Below, piece after piece: positions 18,281 through 26,169 of a stretch of 64,000 nucleotides of DNA. Source of the stretch: Pseudomonas sp. H3(2019) (GTDB lineage Bacteria > Pseudomonadota > Gammaproteobacteria > Pseudomonadales > Pseudomonadaceae); NCBI RefSeq assembly GCF_007713465.1, contig NZ_VMSG01000003.1:242200-306199 (forward strand). Direction: 5' to 3'. The stretch's first letter is position 1; each line of letters opens with the position of its first letter. The notes beneath the pieces were generated by a model. It was not told the DNA's origin. It made no database searches and saw only the letters and a program-made list of their open reading frames with translations. Position numbers and translations under genes: made by a program.

Positions 18281-19126
18281 ATGAAGTTCGAAGGCACCAG
18301 CGCATACGTCGCCACCGATGACCTGAAGCTGGCGGTCAACGCCGCCATCACCCTGGAGCGGCCCTTGCTGGTCAAGGGCGAACCCGGCACCGGCAAGACC
18401 ATGCTCGCCGAGCAACTGGCCGAATCCTTCGGTGCACGCCTGATCACCTGGCACATCAAGTCCACCACCAAGGCTCACCAGGGCCTGTACGAGTACGACG
18501 CGGTCAGCCGCCTGCGTGACTCGCAGTTGGGTGTGGACAAGGTCCATGACATCCGCAACTACCTGAAAAAGGGCAAGCTGTGGGAGGCCTTCGAGTCCGA
18601 AGAGCGGGTGATTCTGCTGATCGATGAAATCGACAAGGCCGACATCGAGTTCCCGAACGACCTGCTGCAAGAACTCGACAAGATGGAGTTCTACGTTTAC
18701 GAGATCGACGAGACCATCAAGGCCAAGCAGCGTCCGATCATCATCATTACCTCCAACAACGAGAAAGAGCTGCCGGACGCCTTCCTGCGCCGTTGCTTCT
18801 TCCACTACATCGCCTTCCCGGACCGCGTCACCCTGCAAAAAATCGTCGACGTGCATTACCCGGACATCAAGAAAGACCTGGTCAGCGAAGCGCTGGACGT
18901 GTTCTTCGATGTGCGCAAGGTCCCGGGTTTGAAGAAGAAGCCATCGACGTCCGAACTGGTCGACTGGCTGAAATTGCTGATGGCCGACAACATCGGCGAA
19001 GCGGTACTGCGTGAACGCGATCCGACCAAGGCCATTCCGCCACTGGCCGGCGCTCTGGTGAAAAACGAACAGGACGTGCAGTTGCTTGAGCGTCTGGCGT
19101 TCATGAGCCGTCGCGGCACCCGCTGA
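18281..19126 (+). CDS. MoxR-family AAA+ ATPase
   Basis: This 281-residue ATPase has Walker A GEPGTGKT at 33-40, Walker B LLIDEIDKAD at about 112-121, sensor 1 TSNNEKELPD and the arginine-rich FLRRCFFHYIAFP region. MoxR proteins act with VWA-domain partners as chaperones that mature metal enzymes or other complexes. The VWA gene follows 31 bases downstream, forming the usual pair. A GAGGAA ribosome binding site precedes the ATG. The client protein is not encoded next door, so it is unknown. Confidence 0.9.
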   Translation: MKFEGTSAYVATDDLKLAVNAAITLERPLLVKGEPGTGKTMLAEQLAESFGARLITWHIKSTTKAHQGLYEYDAVSRLRDSQLGVDKVHDIRNYLKKGKLWEAFESEERVILLIDEIDKADIEFPNDLLQELDKMEFYVYEIDETIKAKQRPIIIITSNNEKELPDAFLRRCFFHYIAFPDRVTLQKIVDVHYPDIKKDLVSEALDVFFDVRKVPGLKKKPSTSELVDWLKLLMADNIGEAVLRERDPTKAIPPLAGALVKNEQDVQLLERLAFMSRRGTR

Positions 19127-19157
19127 TACTCTTCTTACAAGATCAAGGGCGAAAGCC

Positions 19158-20336
19158 ATGCTGCTCAACCTGTTCAATGAAATGCGTGCAGCCAAGGTGC
19201 CGGTCTCGGTGCGTGAGCTGCTGGACCTGATCAACGCGCTGAAACAGCGCGTGACCTTCGCCGACATGGACGAATTTTATTACTTGTCGCGGGCGATTCT
19301 GGTGAAGGACGAACGGCATTTCGACAAGTTCGACCGGGCGTTCGGGGCCTACTTCAATGGCCTGGAAAAACTCGACGATCACCTTCAGGCGCTGATTCCC
19401 GAAGACTGGTTGCGCAAGGAATTCGAGCGCTCGCTGACTGATGAGGAACGCGCGCAGATCCAGTCCCTCGGTGGCCTCGACAAGCTGATCGAAGAGTTCA
19501 AGAAGCGTCTCGAAGAACAGAAAGAGCGCCATGCCGGCGGCAACAAGTGGATCGGCACCGGTGGCACCAGCCCGTTCGGTTCCGGCGGTTTCAACCCGGA
19601 AGGGATTCGGGTCGGCGATGCCGGAAAGCGTCAGGGCAAAGCGGTCAAGGTCTGGGATCAGCGCGAGTACAAGAACCTCGACGATCAAGTCGAGCTAGGC
19701 ACGCGCAACATCAAGGTGGCCCTGCGGCGACTGCGCAAATTCGCCCGCCAGGGTGCGGCAGATGAGCTGGACATCGACGGCACCATCGACCACACCGCCC
19801 GCGACGCGGGACTATTGAATATTCAGATGCGCCCGGAACGCCGCAACAACATCAAGCTGTTGCTGCTGTTCGACATCGGCGGCTCGATGGACGCCCATGT
19901 GAAGATCTGCGAGGAGCTGTTTTCGGCCTGCAAGACCGAGTTCAAGCACCTGGAGTACTTCTACTTCCACAACTTCATTTATGAATCGGTGTGGAAGAAC
20001 AACATGCGCCGTGGCTCGGAACGCACGGCCACCATGGACCTGCTGCACAAGTATGGTGCCGACTACAAAGTGATCTTCGTCGGCGATGCCGCGATGGCGC
20101 CTTACGAAATCACCCAGGCCGGCGGCAGCGTCGAACACTGGAACGAAGAAGCCGGTTACGTGTGGATGCAGCGCTTCATGGAGAAGTACAAGAAGCTCAT
20201 CTGGATCAACCCGTACCCGAAAGACACCTGGGGCTACACCTCTTCGACCAAGATCGTGCGCGATCTGATCGAAGACCAGATGTTCCCGCTGACCTTGCGC
20301 GGGCTGGAAGAAGGGATGCGGTTTTTGTCCAAATAA
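19158..20336 (+). CDS. VWA-domain protein (CoxE-like partner of MoxR)
   Basis: The 392-residue protein has an N-terminal helical half, a glycine-rich linker at about 128-150 (GGTSPFGSGGFNP) and a C-terminal von Willebrand A domain. The metal-ion-dependent adhesion site DIGGSMD starts at Asp239 and matches DxGxS. No signal peptide or membrane segment is seen, so it is cytosolic. Together with the MoxR ATPase upstream it resembles CoxD/CoxE, NorQ/NorD and RavA/ViaA pairs. AAGGGCG precedes the start. Confidence 0.85.
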   Translation: MLLNLFNEMRAAKVPVSVRELLDLINALKQRVTFADMDEFYYLSRAILVKDERHFDKFDRAFGAYFNGLEKLDDHLQALIPEDWLRKEFERSLTDEERAQIQSLGGLDKLIEEFKKRLEEQKERHAGGNKWIGTGGTSPFGSGGFNPEGIRVGDAGKRQGKAVKVWDQREYKNLDDQVELGTRNIKVALRRLRKFARQGAADELDIDGTIDHTARDAGLLNIQMRPERRNNIKLLLLFDIGGSMDAHVKICEELFSACKTEFKHLEYFYFHNFIYESVWKNNMRRGSERTATMDLLHKYGADYKVIFVGDAAMAPYEITQAGGSVEHWNEEAGYVWMQRFMEKYKKLIWINPYPKDTWGYTSSTKIVRDLIEDQMFPLTLRGLEEGMRFLSK

Positions 20337-20354
20337 CCCTTACTCCTGAAAAGC

Positions 20355-20399
20355 GGACGCAGAGCGTCCATGGCGGCATTCCCACGCAGAGCGTGGGAA
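20355..20399. repeat. two adjacent short palindromes with AGA loops
   Basis: GGACGC/GCGTCC (20355-20369) and TTCCCACGC/GCGTGGGAA (20379-20399) are two hairpins with the same AGA loop. The second is a variant of the 32-base palindrome seen twice elsewhere in the window. They sit between convergent genes and could end both transcripts. Confidence 0.7.
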
Positions 20400-20408
20400 C
20401 GATCGGTA

Positions 20409-21326
20409 TCAAGCAAACCTGCGCAAATACTCGACCTGCTGCCGATGCGCCGTTTCCTGCACCATCGGCGCCAACCGGATCTGCTGCCCCGGCAAACACT
20501 GCGCCAGTCGTGCCAACGCCAACGGCGTCAATGCGCCTAACCGTGGATAACCGCCAATAGTCTGCCGATCATTGAGCAGCACGATCGGCTGACCGTCCGG
20601 AGGCACCTGAACTGCGCCCAGCGGGATGCCTTCGGAGATCATCGGTTTGCCTTGATACTGCAACGCCGTCCCCAGCAAACGGATACCCATGCGATCAGCA
20701 CGACTGTCGAGGGTCCAGACACGGTTGAAGGCATCGAACAGGCTTTGTCCGCTGAACTCGCCGTGTTGCGCACCGAGCACCAGATCCAGCGGCTGATTCA
20801 GCCTGAAGTCTGGTCGCTGCATACGCGGTACCTCCCGCAGAGCCTGCGCCGGCCCGGAATAACCCAATTCGGCACCGCGTGCCAGGGGCCGGCCAAAACC
20901 GTCCAGACCACCGAGTTCTTCGCGCACCACCGTCGCACAACTGCCCAACACCCGGGGCGCGTTGAAACCACCGGGCGCTGCCAAATAGGCGCGGGCACCG
21001 TGCACCGGTTGGGTAATTTGCAAACGCTGGCCTTTCTTCAGCTGGAAACTGCGCCACGGCGCCAGCGGCTGGCCGTCGAGCAGTGCACCGAGGTCCGCCC
21101 CCGCCAGCGCCAGACAACAATCGTCTTGCGCCTCCAGGGTCAAACCGCCGAGGGTGACTTCAATCACCGCGGCCTCCAGCGAGTTACCGAGCAGCCAGTT
21201 GGCCCAGGACATCGACAGCCAATCCGCCGCACCGCCCTGGGTCACGCCCAGATGCCGCACACCAAACCGGCCGGCATCCTGCAGCAAGCACAACGGCGTG
21301 CTGGCTTCGATCGTCAAACGGCTCAT
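20409..21326 (-). CDS. pxpC: 5-oxoprolinase subunit PxpC (biotin-dependent carboxyltransferase family)
   Basis: The 305-residue protein is the KipA/allophanate-hydrolase-subunit-2-like subunit of the ATP-dependent 5-oxoprolinase PxpABC, which opens 5-oxo-L-proline to glutamate. Recognisable stretches are LQDAGRFGVRHLGVTQGGAAD at the start, SRADRMGIRLLG, and ILLNDRQTIGGYPRLG-like sequence near residue 255. Its ATG overlaps the pxpB stop by four bases (ATGA), so it is translationally coupled. It is third in the unit. Confidence 0.9.
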   Translation of the reverse strand: MSRLTIEASTPLCLLQDAGRFGVRHLGVTQGGAADWLSMSWANWLLGNSLEAAVIEVTLGGLTLEAQDDCCLALAGADLGALLDGQPLAPWRSFQLKKGQRLQITQPVHGARAYLAAPGGFNAPRVLGSCATVVREELGGLDGFGRPLARGAELGYSGPAQALREVPRMQRPDFRLNQPLDLVLGAQHGEFSGQSLFDAFNRVWTLDSRADRMGIRLLGTALQYQGKPMISEGIPLGAVQVPPDGQPIVLLNDRQTIGGYPRLGALTPLALARLAQCLPGQQIRLAPMVQETAHRQQVEYLRRFA

Positions 21327-22027
21327 GCCAGCACCTCCAGCGGCGTATCGTCGCCGCCCAGATTGACGAACTCGGCATGACTGACCGCGGCAAAACGCAC
21401 CGTATCGCCCGGTTGCATCAGGCTGTAGCCCTCACGCTCGCGATCAAACAGTTTGGTGGGGGTGCGGCCGATCAGGTTCCAGCCACCCGGTGAAACCACC
21501 GGATACGCCGCGGTCTGCCGCTCGGCAATCCCCACGCTGCCGGCCGCCACGCGCTTGCGCGGGGTATTCAAACGGGGCGCGGCCAGCACTTCTTCAACCA
21601 GTCCCATGAAGGCAAACCCCGGCGCAAACCCCAACGCGAACACTTGATACTCGCGCTCGCTGTGGCGACGAATCACCTCCTCTACGGCCAGCCCGCTGCG
21701 CTGCGAAAGCAAGCTCAGCTCAGGTCCGACACTGAGGTCATACCAGACCGGCAGCACATGACATTGACCACTGGCCCGGGCGTTGGGGGTCAGATCGGTC
21801 AAGGCTTCGGCGATCAGTTCCCGCGCCTGGACCGGACTCAAAGCGAGTAGATCGTAATGCACCATCAGGGTTGTATAAGACGGCACCAGATCGATCAAAT
21901 GCCCGGCGAACCCTGCACGCAATCGCTCGCTGGCGGCGAGCATCCACGGCATGTTGGCTTCGGCGATTTCATCGAACAACCGCACCATCAGGCAATCGAT
22001 GGCCACCACTTCAACCCGTGGTTTCAT
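21323..22027 (-). CDS. pxpB: 5-oxoprolinase subunit PxpB (KipI-like)
   Basis: The 234-residue protein matches KipI/allophanate-hydrolase-subunit-1-like PxpB. The diagnostic block [13 protein letters not shown] is followed by [17 protein letters not shown] and [12 protein letters not shown]. PxpB and PxpC together activate and hydrolyse 5-oxoproline delivered by PxpA. The start overlaps the pxpA stop by four bases, and its own stop overlaps the pxpC start in the same way. Confidence 0.92.
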   Translation of the reverse strand: MKPRVEVVAIDCLMVRLFDEIAEANMPWMLAASERLRAGFAGHLIDLVPSYTTLMVHYDLLALSPVQARELIAEALTDLTPNARASGQCHVLPVWYDLSVGPELSLLSQRSGLAVEEVIRRHSEREYQVFALGFAPGFAFMGLVEEVLAAPRLNTPRKRVAAGSVGIAERQTAAYPVVSPGGWNLIGRTPTKLFDREREGYSLMQPGDTVRFAAVSHAEFVNLGGDDTPLEVLA

Positions 22028-22776
22028 GGCGCGCTCTGCTGATTCAACGCTTGACGGATTCGCTGCACAGCCGCCACCGAACTGGCGTTATCGCCATGTA
22101 CGCACAGGGTGTTGGCCTGCAAATGCAAGGCGCTGCCGTCGCTGGCGACAAGGTTGTCACCGCGAGCGATGGTCAGCGCCTGTTGAATGATTGTCTCGGG
22201 ATCGTGATGCACCGCACCCGGCAACTGCCGCGAAACCAGGTGCCCGGCGCTGTCATAAGCACGATCGGCGAACGCTTCAAACCACAGCGTCACACCGTAC
22301 TCCTCGCCCATCAGCTGAGCCGCGCTGTTGTCACGAGTCGCCATCAGCATCAACGGCAATTGGGGGTCATACGCTGCGACGGCCTGAATCACCGCCCGCA
22401 GTTGCGCCGGGTTAGCCATCATGTCGTTGTACATCGCACCATGGGGTTTGACGTAGCTGACGCGAGCGCCCTGCGCCCGGCAAATACCGTCCAGCGCGCC
22501 GATCTGGTAGTGCAGCAGATCCTGAAGTTCCTGCGCGGTGTAAGCCATGGAACGGCGGCCAAACCCCACCAGATCCTGATAGGCCGGATGCGCGCCAATC
22601 TGCACGCCATGGCTCAGCGCCAGGCTGACGGTCTTGCGCATGATGCTCGGGTCGCCGGCATGGAACCCGCAGGCAATGTTGGCGCAATCAATGTACGGCA
22701 TCACTTCGGCATCCAGCCCCATGGTCCAGTGACCAAAGCTTTCGCCGATATCGCAGTTCAATAGCAGGCGGCTCAC
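22024..22776 (-). CDS. pxpA: 5-oxoprolinase subunit PxpA (LamB/YcsF family)
   Basis: The 250-residue LamB/YcsF protein shows [12 protein letters not shown] at the start, then [28 protein letters not shown] and [10 protein letters not shown]. These hold the conserved Asp/His/Lys residues of the family. It is the first gene of pxpABC and is transcribed away from the siderophore operon. The pathway salvages 5-oxoproline that forms spontaneously from glutamine. No transporter gene for oxoproline lies in this unit. Confidence 0.92.
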   Translation of the reverse strand: MSRLLLNCDIGESFGHWTMGLDAEVMPYIDCANIACGFHAGDPSIMRKTVSLALSHGVQIGAHPAYQDLVGFGRRSMAYTAQELQDLLHYQIGALDGICRAQGARVSYVKPHGAMYNDMMANPAQLRAVIQAVAAYDPQLPLMLMATRDNSAAQLMGEEYGVTLWFEAFADRAYDSAGHLVSRQLPGAVHHDPETIIQQALTIARGDNLVASDGSALHLQANTLCVHGDNASSVAAVQRIRQALNQQSAP

Positions 22777-22943
22777 GGTGGACGCTCCTATAGGCTGTTG
22801 TTGTTTTAGCTGCGGGGGAGTTCTATCTGTCCCGCAGATTATCAGTTTGGTGGAACGCTATGCACAGAAGGTGGGCGAACACTCCATTGCCTTGAGCAAA
22901 CCCTTGGCCAGCCTCTGGAACGGACATTTCCCACATCACAAGT

Positions 22944-22962
22944 AGGAATTGCTATCATTTGC
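22944..22962. promoter_or_regulatory. possible Fur box upstream of the siderophore operon
   Basis: The complement of 22944-22962 reads GCAAATGATAGCAATTCCT. I count 11 matches to the 19-base Fur consensus GATAATGATAATCATTATC, including an unbroken run of seven (AATGATA). It lies about 70 bases before the NIS synthetase ATG in an unusually AT-rich stretch, where a promoter is expected. The match is moderate, so Fur binding is an inference supported by gene content. Confidence 0.55.
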
Positions 22963-23031
22963 ATTATTATTTTAAGACGGTATTCTCAGCGCGCATTCAG
23001 CTAAACAACTGTCCAGAAGGAGTCGGACCTG

Positions 23032-24954
23032 ATGCGCGCCTACACGCAACAACAGCAGCAACTGCTCTCACACTGGAGCGAAGCCCTCGGCACCCAGGCT
23101 TTCCAGTCCCACCGCATCACCCTCGATCATTTGAGCAATGCGCTGGAGCCCGCTGCCCAGCGCTGCTTCCAACGCCTGATTCAGGCGCTGTTTCGTGAAG
23201 GTCTGATCAACCCCGACGCCTGCGAATATGACGACAACAGCCGCTGCTGGCTGCCGCTTGGCGACGGTGCACATCTTTGCTTCGACCACCTGTCCGGCGG
23301 CAGGATGAACAGTTGGAACGTACGCGGCAGCATCGTCCTGCACACCCCCGACGCACTGCCTCACAAGATCCAGTTGCCCAGCGAACTGCTCGCCCATCTC
23401 GCCACCCAGCTGAACCCGCCCGCCTCCCCGCAGGTACTGGAACGTCTGGCCCGCGAGCTGGATGACAGCTACAGCAACGACACCCTGTGCCTGGCGTTCC
23501 ACCATGGATGGACCGAACGCCTGAGAGAGCAGATCGGCACCGAGCACGACGACAACCTGCTCGCCTGGCTCAAAGCCAGCCCCGGTCACCAGAACCCGAC
23601 CTCGTTGCTCGAGCAGTGGGGCACGCTCGGCCATCCATGGCATCCCAACTACAAGACCAAACTGGGCTTGAGCGCCGCTCAGGTCATTGCTTTCTCACCG
23701 GAGTTCGAAGCGAGTTTTCCGATCGTGTTGTGCGCCCTGCACCGCCAGTACGCCCACGTCGAAATGCTGGCCGGCAGCGCCGATTACTGGAGCTGGTGGC
23801 AAGGTCACTTCCCGCAGGCCGCCGAACAATTGCAGCGCCATTTGCAACAGCTGGGCCTGGAAGTAACGGACTACCTCCCGCTCCCGTCGCACCCATGGCA
23901 AGCCGATGAAGAGCTGCCGAAATCGTTCGCCAACGAAATCGCCGACAACCTGCTGATCGTCACCGACATCGTGGCCTTCACTGGCCATCCGACCATGTCG
24001 TTCCGCACAGTCGTACCGGAGGCCAGTCGCGTTGCGCCGATGGTCAAACTGCCGGTGGCCTTGCGCCTGACCAGCGTGCAGCGCACGGTGTCGCCGCGCT
24101 CGGCCCGGATGGGGCCGCGCATCAGTCAGCTGTTGCTGGATATTCTCGATCAGGAGCCGCAGATTCAGCGTCTGCTGGACATCGTGCCGGAGCGCATCGG
24201 CCTGCACTACGCGCCACAACCGGCCAATGACGAACTCTCCCGGCATGCCGCCGTGCTGTACCGCGACAACCCGCTGACCCTGCTGCAAGAAGGCGAGTTG
24301 GCGATACCGGTCGGCAGCCTGTTCGCCGTCAACGAATTCGAACAGCCGTTGCTGCGCGATTGGGTAAGACTGGCTCAGGGCCGTGACGACAGCGAGGCCA
24401 TGCTGGCGTTCTTCGATGATTACCTGTCGATTGCCGTACCAAGCCTGCTGGGCATTTACCTGATGTATGGCGTGGCGTTCGAAGCGCACCAGCAAAACAG
24501 CTTCATGGTGATGGGCGCTGACGGGCAGTTGAATCGGCTATTACTGCGTGACTTCGGCGACATTCGCATCGATCGCAAAACCCTGCACGCCAAGGGTCTG
24601 GATATCCAGCTGCACGATCCGAAAATGACCCTGTACGACGAGTCCGGTTTTGTCCGCGACAAACTCCTGCACACCACGTTCATGTGTCACCTCGGCGAAC
24701 TGACGTTGCTCTGTGCCCGTCACTGGAACGTATTGGAAAACCTCCTGTGGGAGCGTTTGGCAGCGCACGTTGCACAGTGCTTCGACACCCTGCGCGAACA
24801 TGTCGAACCGGCACGTTGGGACAGCGAGCGCGCGGCTCTGCTGGAACAGGATTGGCCGGCCAAATCGTTCATGCGCATGCGCTTGCACGACAGCCACGCC
24901 GACATCGTCGGACGCCTGAGCAACCCACTGCGATCCAGCGCCCATGCTCGCTGA
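23032..24954 (+). CDS. NRPS-independent siderophore (NIS) synthetase, IucA/IucC family
   Basis: This 640-residue enzyme belongs to the IucA/IucC adenylating synthetases, which join citrate or a similar acid to amines or alcohols. Family signatures are GHPWHP-NYK near residue 200, SFRTVVPE near 325, EAHQQNSFMV near 484 and LLRDFGD near 503-510, followed by the FhuF-like C-terminal part. AAGGAG is spaced nine bases from the ATG. It is the only NIS synthetase here, so the product must be built by one enzyme, as rhizoferrin is by FslA/LbtA-type enzymes. It overlaps the exporter gene by 11 bases. Confidence 0.92.
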   Translation: MRAYTQQQQQLLSHWSEALGTQAFQSHRITLDHLSNALEPAAQRCFQRLIQALFREGLINPDACEYDDNSRCWLPLGDGAHLCFDHLSGGRMNSWNVRGSIVLHTPDALPHKIQLPSELLAHLATQLNPPASPQVLERLARELDDSYSNDTLCLAFHHGWTERLREQIGTEHDDNLLAWLKASPGHQNPTSLLEQWGTLGHPWHPNYKTKLGLSAAQVIAFSPEFEASFPIVLCALHRQYAHVEMLAGSADYWSWWQGHFPQAAEQLQRHLQQLGLEVTDYLPLPSHPWQADEELPKSFANEIADNLLIVTDIVAFTGHPTMSFRTVVPEASRVAPMVKLPVALRLTSVQRTVSPRSARMGPRISQLLLDILDQEPQIQRLLDIVPERIGLHYAPQPANDELSRHAAVLYRDNPLTLLQEGELAIPVGSLFAVNEFEQPLLRDWVRLAQGRDDSEAMLAFFDDYLSIAVPSLLGIYLMYGVAFEAHQQNSFMVMGADGQLNRLLLRDFGDIRIDRKTLHAKGLDIQLHDPKMTLYDESGFVRDKLLHTTFMCHLGELTLLCARHWNVLENLLWERLAAHVAQCFDTLREHVEPARWDSERAALLEQDWPAKSFMRMRLHDSHADIVGRLSNPLRSSAHAR

Positions 24955-26155
24955 CAGTCGCACATTGCGACTGCTGGTCATCATCCAGTTGGTCTCCATG
25001 GGGGCCATGGAAATGAGCGGCCCGTTCTGGCCCTTGCAGATCCGGCATCTGCTCGGGCCAGAGGGCGCCGGCTACACCGCGCTGTTATCGGCGCTGGTCT
25101 ATGCCGGTCCCATGCTCGCGGCCATGCTCCTGACGCCCGTGTGGGGCCGGTTGGGTGATCGCACCGGGCACAAGCCGATGATCGTTCGGGCATTGCTGGC
25201 ATTGGCGTTGTGCCAAGGGTTGGCGGCCATCACCGTCGATCCGTGGCTGCTGGTAGGCATTCGCGTGATGCAAGGCGCACTGGCCGGGTTTCTCGCCGCC
25301 GCGCAAGCCTATGCCCTGGCCTGCTGCGACAGTTCCCGGCGCGGCCACACCCTGGCCCGTCTGCAATCGGCGACCGCCGTCGGCTCGTTGATCGGTCCGG
25401 TGCTGGGCGGTTGGCTGATGGATATCTCGGGATTCGCCCTGCTCTGTTATGGCGCGACGGCGATTTGCCTGCTGTGCGCACTGGGGAGTTTTTTCCTGCC
25501 GGCCGACAAGGCCCGGGCCTCGACGAAAAAACCGCTTGCGCCGGTGGCCCTGCCCAAAGGCTGGCTCGGTGGAATCCTGCTGGTGATCGTGTTGATTCAG
25601 GCCGCGAAGATGATGCCGCAGCCGTTCTACGCGCTGTACGTCGCCGAGATTCTGCACGCACCGAGCTGGCTGATCGGCGCCACTTATGCGGCGAGCGCCG
25701 CGACCCTGGCCATTTCCGCCCCGCTGTGGGGACGCCTGTTCGACCGCTGGCAACCGGCCTACACCTTGCGCGTCATCGAAGGCGTCGCCTGGCTGTGCGC
25801 CCTGACGCTGGCGGCCACGGCACTGGCCAACGAATGGCTGGGGTTTCTCGTCAGCCGGCTGGTCTGGGGTGTCTGGCAAGGCGCCCTGCTTCCGGTCGCC
25901 TACGCACTGATCGCCAACACCGTTGCTTCAAGCCAACAGGGTTTTGCCCTCGGCCTCGGCAACAGCGCGGCCAAGGCTGGCGCCTTGCTCGGTGCCGTCC
26001 TCGGCGGGATCGGCATGGGGCTGGTCGGGCTGGCCAACAGCTTCTGGCTGGTGGCGCTGACCTACGTGCTGGCCGCCATCGGAATTCGCTGGGTGCGGTC
26101 CTTCACCTCCACACCCGGCCCCACACCCTTTTCTACCCACACTTATCAAAACTAA
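24944..26155 (+). CDS. MFS transporter, probable siderophore exporter
   Basis: The 403-residue protein has about twelve membrane helices and the MFS loop motif GRLGDRTGHKP after helix 2, repeated as GRLFDRWQP in the second half. It overlaps the NIS synthetase by 11 bases and is followed by the receptor gene after 14 bases. Export of the siderophore across the inner membrane is the natural reading, as for FslB/LbtB-type exporters. The ribosome binding site is weak, consistent with coupling to the upstream gene. Confidence 0.88.
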   Translation: MLADSRTLRLLVIIQLVSMGAMEMSGPFWPLQIRHLLGPEGAGYTALLSALVYAGPMLAAMLLTPVWGRLGDRTGHKPMIVRALLALALCQGLAAITVDPWLLVGIRVMQGALAGFLAAAQAYALACCDSSRRGHTLARLQSATAVGSLIGPVLGGWLMDISGFALLCYGATAICLLCALGSFFLPADKARASTKKPLAPVALPKGWLGGILLVIVLIQAAKMMPQPFYALYVAEILHAPSWLIGATYAASAATLAISAPLWGRLFDRWQPAYTLRVIEGVAWLCALTLAATALANEWLGFLVSRLVWGVWQGALLPVAYALIANTVASSQQGFALGLGNSAAKAGALLGAVLGGIGMGLVGLANSFWLVALTYVLAAIGIRWVRSFTSTPGPTPFSTHTYQN

Positions 26156-26169
26156 AAAAAGACCACGTC

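Noticed and set aside
25210..26169. N-terminal extension of the TonB receptor frame through the MFS gene
   Set aside because: It overlaps a clear MFS protein in another frame, and the receptor has its own signal peptide at 26170.
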